Source: Aldrovandia affinis
Lineage: Eukaryota > Chordata > Actinopteri > Notacanthiformes > Halosauridae
Assembly: GCA_029706075.1 (NCBI GenBank)
Contig: JAINUG010000146.1
Location: forward strand, 2,624,170 to 2,688,169
Reading direction: 5' to 3'
Length of the DNA: 64,000 bases
Shown: positions 59,758 through 64,000 of the stretch, piece after piece
How the letters are laid out: each line of letters begins with the position of its first letter
Numbering within the stretch: the stretch's first letter is position 1
The notes under the pieces: model-generated
Told to the model about the DNA's origin: nothing
Database searches by the model: none
The model's input: only the letters and a program-made list of their open reading frames with translations
Translations under genes and position numbers: made by a program

Positions 59758-61164
59758 ATGGAATCTGGACTGGAACTTTTAGGTCCCACCTCCTCAGGTT
59801 TAGACATGAAGACAGAACCTGTGATTGATGGTGTAGATTACACAGATTTGGAGCTCAGGTCAAGTCTGAAAACTGAAGACCTGGAGGAGGAGACGGAGTG
59901 GAAGACAGGACATGGGATGGACGGGGAGGAAAAATACATTCTGTCCAACATAAAGAAGGAGGAGGATGAAGGCTGGGAGAGACCGAGTGAGGAGATGAAG
60001 AGTGAGGATGGAGTGAAAGATGAAGGGGTAATGGAACTCTGGCTGAAGCAGGAAAAAGAGAGCGGAGATGAAAGAGTGAAGGATGAACCTGATCAAAATG
60101 CCCAAATGGACAGAGGGATGAAGAATGGAGGACAATCTGACTCTGATATACTACCCTGTAATTACTTTCTGACTTTTATTTGAAGATTTCTGTAAACATT
60201 TTCTATGTTTTTCTCAGTTGTGTTCGTGTCCGCATACATCCATATTTCTTACATTTATATTTGTCTCACATGACTTGCTCTCTTCTCAGGTAAGACTGGT
60301 GGGGCATTGTCTCAGGTCTTTGCCTCCTCCCAGTGCTCATTCCTTCATGCGGAAGAAGTGAAGCTTCACCAGCATATTGAGGGGGTTCCTCCAAATGAGC
60401 ACAGCATGATCTGGAGGTCTGGAGGAAGCAGAGCAGAGAACCCACCACCTCCCAGCATTGTACGTCAGCACCCCGCACCCCCAAAGACAATCTCCATCCT
60501 GACACAGTCCAACACAGACACTCATGGGTCCCACACATGCTCCCAGTGTGGAAAGCAATATAGACATCTGTCACAACTGACGAAACACCAACAACGATGC
60601 CATACTGCAGATAATCCGTACCAATGCTCCCAGTGTGGGAAGAGTTTCAAACACTCTAGTACTCTGACAATACACCAGAGAACTCATACAGGGGAGCGCC
60701 CATATCACTGCTCCCTTTGTGGGAAGAGTTTCAGTCAGTCTTATGATCTGAAAACACACCAGAGAACTCATACAGGGGAGCGCCCGTACCACTGCTCCCA
60801 GTGTGGGAAGAGTTTTAGTCAGTCTTATGATCTGAAAACACACCAGAGAACTCATACAGGGGAGCGCCCATACCACTGCATTGACTGTGGAAAGAGTTTC
60901 AGTGAATCGAGTACTCTCAAATCACACCAGAGAACTCATACAGGGGAGCGCCCATATCACTGCTCCCAGTGTGAGAAGAGTTTCAAACACTCTAGTAGTC
61001 TAAAATCACACCAGAATACTCATACTGGGGAGCGCCCGTACCACTGCTCTGACTGTGGGAAGAGTTTCAAACAGTCCAGTAGTCTTACAATACACCAGAG
61101 ACATTCTCTGTGGCTCAGTGGAGCGCACGTACCACTGCACTGGTTGTGGAAAGAGTTTCAGTGA
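59758..61164 (+). CDS. C2H2 zinc-finger protein, cassette copy D, shortened
   Basis: Coding exons 59758-60157 and 60290-61164, phase-1 junction, 424 residues; the exon acceptor ends at 59746. It starts [20 protein letters not shown]. psi-K-x-E motifs are kept (MKTE, LKTE, IKKE, MKSE, VKDE, LKQE, VKDE), but the SIM-like IDIL is changed to KYIL. The linker is followed by six complete fingers and a seventh that breaks after LTIHQRH. There, unrelated bases near 61091-61130 shift the frame and a stop follows. Four more fingers lie beyond. With the YY1/ETS module at 53940 it could still give a six-finger protein, although intron 1 carries the hAT. Confidence 0.75.
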
Positions 61165-61579
61165 ATCGGGTATTCTGAAAATCACATTCACAGAGAACTC
61201 GCTTTGGGGAGCGCCCTGCTAAATGGTGTCTGCTCATCAGTGTGGGAAGAGTTTCAGTCAGTCTTGTGATCTGAAATCACACCAGAGAATTCATACAGGG
61301 GAGCGCCCGTTCCACTGCTCTGCCTGTGGGAAGAGTTTCAAACAGTCCAGTAGTCTTACAATACACCAGAGAACTCATACAGGGGAGCGCCCGTACCACT
61401 GCTCTGACTGTGGGAAGAGTTTCAAACAGTCCAGTAGTCTTACAATACACCAGAGAACTCATACAGGGGAGCGCCCATACCACTGCTCTGACTGTGGGAC
61501 GAGTTTCAGTCGGTTTGATCGTCTGAAATCACACCAGAAAACTCATACAGGGGAGCGCCCGTACCACTGCTCTACTTAG
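61165..61579 (+). pseudogene. Detached zinc fingers of copy D
   Basis: After a damaged finger (61125-61190), an open frame from 61223 has four fingers: [57 protein letters not shown] and [19 protein letters not shown]. It ends YHCST and stop. It was once continuous with the copy D array. Confidence 0.85.
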
Positions 61580-61680
61580 TTGTTGCTTGCCATGTCCCAA
61601 GAATTTCATTGTTCAGAATGACCTTGTGTTATACTGTGCACTTGACAAATAAAACACTTTGACATTTTGACACTAACTGT
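61580..61680 (+). mobile_element. Short retroelement-like 3' tail with poly(A) signal
   Basis: AAGAATTTCATTGTTCAGAA, TGTGCACTTGACAAATAAAA and TTGACATTTTGACA recall LINE 3' ends in fish. AATAAA at 61648-61653 could serve the zinc-finger transcript. Finger sequence resumes after it. Confidence 0.45.
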
Positions 61681-61764
61681 GGGAAGAGTTTCAAAGATAA
61701 TTCATATGGGGAGCGCCCATACCACTGCTCCCAGTGTGAGAAGAGTTTCAAGCTTTTTTGTGAT

Positions 61765-62397
61765 TGGCACATTTTTGACACTGTCGGTGATGTGGAGAAC
61801 ATTAGCAAAGCCGCTGCATGCCGTGCTGTTCGGAAGGTTTATTTGGCGCTCAATAAATGTATCAACGTGTTCATTACATTCCCTGGCCATGTCAGAGTAA
61901 ATGCAATCAAAGAGGGCTTTTATGGAATTGCAAGTAATTTAGTTATTCAATATTTGACCATTTAATGAAAATGCATTCTTATCACCATTTTTCATTATGG
62001 AGCTTACAACATTATTATGCAGAGTTTCCCAACGTCATTGGCGCAGTGGACTGCACTCAGATCCCCATCAAATCGCCCTCCGGCCCAAACGAGGCAGATT
62101 TTGTGAATCGAAAAGGCTTTTACAGCATTAATGTGCAGGTACTTATGACATCATTTTCCTCGAAAATTACATTGTTCTAGAACAAATAATTGTTTTTATA
62201 ACAATCATATGCCTGTCTTTGACAATAGGGGTCATGGACCTTGCAATTGCCTGCTGTAGACTACCCATGTACTGTACAATACCCATGACTTGACCTCAAT
62301 TAATCTTAGATGATCTGTGACTCCACCTGCCTCATCATTAATGTTGAGGCCAAGTGGCCAGGCTCTGTCCACGACTCCAGAATATTCAGAGAGTCTA
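61765..62397 (+). pseudogene. PIF/Harbinger transposase fragment (cassette D)
   Basis: Finger sequence (EKSFKLF) passes directly into Harbinger sequence at the equivalent of 39112 in cassette B. It encodes KAAACRAVRKV-like and [20 protein letters not shown] pieces, the latter with the first catalytic Asp. At 62398 a Tc1 interrupts it; it resumes at 63967 (CACTGTGCCACGGC) to the window edge. Confidence 0.85.
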
Positions 62398-63964
62398 CAG
62401 CCGTGGCCAAAAGTTTTGAGAATGACACAAGTATTGGTTTTCACAAAGTTTGCTGCTTCAGTGTTTTTAGATCTTTTTGTCAGATGTTACTATGGTATAC
62501 TGAAGTATAATTACAAGCATTTCACAAGTGTCAAAGGCTTTTATTGACAATTACATTAAGTTTATGCAAAGAGTCAATATTTGCAGTGTTGACCCTTCTT
62601 TTTCAAGACCTCTGCAATTTGCCCTGGTATGCTGTCAATTAACTTCTGGGCCACATCCGGACTGATGGCAGCCCATTCTTGCATAATCAATGCTTGGAGT
62701 TTGTCAGAATTTGTGGGTTTTTGTTTGTCCACCCGCCACTTGAGGATTGACCACAAGTTCTCAATGGGATTAAGGTCTGGGGAGTTTCCTGGCCATGGAC
62801 CCAAAATGTCGATGTTTTGTTCCCCGAGCCACTTAGTTATCACTTTTGCCTTATGGCAAGGTGCTCCATCATGCTGGAAAAGGCATTGTTCGTCACCAAA
62901 CTGTTCTTGGATGGTTGGGAGAAGTTGCTCTCGGAGGATGTTTTGGTACCATTCTTTATTCATGGCTGTGTTCTTAGGCAAAATTGTGAGTGAGCCCACT
63001 CCCTTGGCTGAGAAGCAACCCCACACATGAATGGTCTCAGGATGCTTTACTGTTGGCATGACACAGGACTGATGGTAGCGCTCACCTTTTCTTCTCCGGA
63101 CAAGCTTTTTTCCAGATGCCCCAAATAATCGGAAAGGGGATTCATCAGAGAAAATGGCTTTACCCCAGTCCTCAGCAGTCCAATCCCTGTACCTTTTGCA
63201 GAATATCAGTCTGTCCCTGATGTATTTCCTGGAGAGAAGTGGCTTCTTTGCTGCCCTTCTTGACACCAGGCCATCCTCCAAAAGTCTTCGCCTCACTGTG
63301 CATGCAGATGCACTCACACCTGCCTGCTGCCATTCCTGAGCAAGCTCTGCACTGGTGGTGCCCCGATCCCGCAGCTGAATCAACTTTAGGAGATGGTCCT
63401 GGCGCTTGCTGGACTTTCTTGGGTGCCCTGAAGCCTTCTTCACAACAATTGAACCTCTCTCCTTGAAGTTCTTGATGATCCGATAAATGGTTGATTTAGG
63501 TGCAATCTTACTAGCAGCAATATCCTTGCCTGTGAAGCCCTTTTTGTGCAAAGCAATGATGACTGCACGTGTTTCCTTGCAGGTAACCATGGTTAACAGA
63601 GGAAGAACAATGATTTCAAGCACCACCCTCCTTTTAAAGCTTCCAGTCTGTTATTCTAACTCAATCAGCATGACAGAGTGATCTCCAGCCTTGTCCTCAT
63701 CAACACTCTCACCTGTGTTAACGAGAGAATCACTGACATGATGTCAGCTATTCCTTTTGTGGCAGGGCTGAAATGCAGTGTAAATGTTTTTGGGGGATTA
63801 AGTTCATTTTCATGGCAAAGAGGGACTTTGCAATTAATTGCAATTCATCTGATTACTCTTCATAACATTCTGGAGTATATGCAAATTGCCATCATAAAAA
63901 CTGAGGCAGCAGACTTTGTGAAAATTAATATTTGTGTCATTCTCAAAACTTTTGGCCATGGGTG
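62398..63964 (-). mobile_element. Tc1/mariner transposon, full length, inserted in Harbinger
   Basis: A TA target duplication (62396-62397, 63965-63966) and long inverted ends (TGGCCAAAAGTTTTGAGAAT and complement) delimit 1567 bp. Cassette C shows the empty site (GAGAGTCTACACTGTGCC at 47641). One open transposase fills most of it. Confidence 0.95.
62574..63590 (-). CDS. Tc1-family transposase, intact, 338 residues
   Basis: A DD34E transposase that cuts and pastes its own element at TA sites. The start ATG at 63590 gives MVTCKETRAVIIALHKKGF. Order: paired helix-turn-helix DNA-binding region (to about residue 110), linker with GRPRK-like GHPRKSS, then the catalytic core: Asp in IFSDESPFRLFG, Asp in LFQHDGAPCHKAKVI, Glu in PGNSPDLNPIENLWSILK. 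The Asp-to-Glu spacing fits DD34E. The length is normal for the family and there is no stop or frameshift, so it is either recent or still active. A frame extension upstream (to 63626) starts with GTG and is unlikely to be used. Confidence 0.95.
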   Translation of the reverse strand: MVTCKETRAVIIALHKKGFTGKDIAASKIAPKSTIYRIIKNFKERGSIVVKKASGHPRKSSKRQDHLLKLIQLRDRGTTSAELAQEWQQAGVSASACTVRRRLLEDGLVSRRAAKKPLLSRKYIRDRLIFCKRYRDWTAEDWGKAIFSDESPFRLFGASGKKLVRRRKGERYHQSCVMPTVKHPETIHVWGCFSAKGVGSLTILPKNTAMNKEWYQNILREQLLPTIQEQFGDEQCLFQHDGAPCHKAKVITKWLGEQNIDILGPWPGNSPDLNPIENLWSILKWRVDKQKPTNSDKLQALIMQEWAAISPDVAQKLIDSIPGQIAEVLKKKGQHCKY

Positions 63965-63966
63965 TA

Positions 63967-64000
63967 CACTGTGCCACGGCTTCGAGCAAGGTATAGCAAA
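63967..64000 (+). pseudogene. Harbinger continuation after Tc1, cut by window end
   Basis: The first bases (CACTGTGCCACGGC) continue the element of 61765-62397 as in cassette C near 47651. The following bases diverge from C. Confidence 0.6.

Overview
The window is a piece of a ray-finned fish (teleost or close relative) nuclear genome. Evidence: two intron-containing vertebrate genes, tRNA-derived SINEs whose 3' tails match L2-clade LINEs (UnaL2-like stem-loop tail), Tc1/mariner, PIF/Harbinger and hAT DNA transposons, and long CA/CT microsatellites. The species cannot be fixed from the sequence.

Left part (1-22,100). A presenilin gene, closest to presenilin-2 (psen2), lies on the minus strand. 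Nine coding exons are visible between 7390 and 349; the last coding exon(s), with the PAL motif, lie beyond the left edge. Head-to-head with it on the plus strand is memo1. All nine coding exons are present (9508-21317), splicing to 297 codons, the length of human MEMO1, and a poly(A) signal follows at 22088. One memo1 intron appears to start with GC instead of GT. Introns of both genes carry SINEs, palindromic MITE-like repeats and microsatellites.

Middle (22,100-30,600). No gene is clear here. The stretch holds decayed transposons (two transposase remnants, foldback elements, a widespread fish repeat) and a weak candidate promoter and exon.

Right part (28,500-64,000). A tandemly duplicated cassette carries C2H2 zinc-finger genes. 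Four copies are visible: A (30,808-32,520), B (35,803-38,540, frameshifted), C (45,190-47,214, intact, 15 fingers) and D (59,758-61,164, array broken after about 6 fingers). Each has a short acidic N-terminal exon rich in psi-K-x-E tetrapeptides (SUMO-consensus-like), a roughly 110-130 bp phase-1 intron and one exon with the whole finger array. Copies B, C and D also keep a non-coding first exon with adjacent YY1-like and ETS/GABP-like sites; copy A lacks it. The cassettes are nested transposon archives. An L2 split the array 3' end, a Harbinger entered that L2, an hAT entered the L2 in C, a CR1-like LINE entered C, an hAT with a long transposase frame entered D, and a nearly intact Tc1 entered the Harbinger of D. 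Because the copies are paralogous, several insertions can be compared with an empty site elsewhere in the window.

Working idea (inference): this is a young, expanding zinc-finger cluster of the kind that silences transposons in other vertebrates, with a SUMO-motif-rich exon where tetrapods use KRAB. The nested elements give a relative chronology of the cluster.
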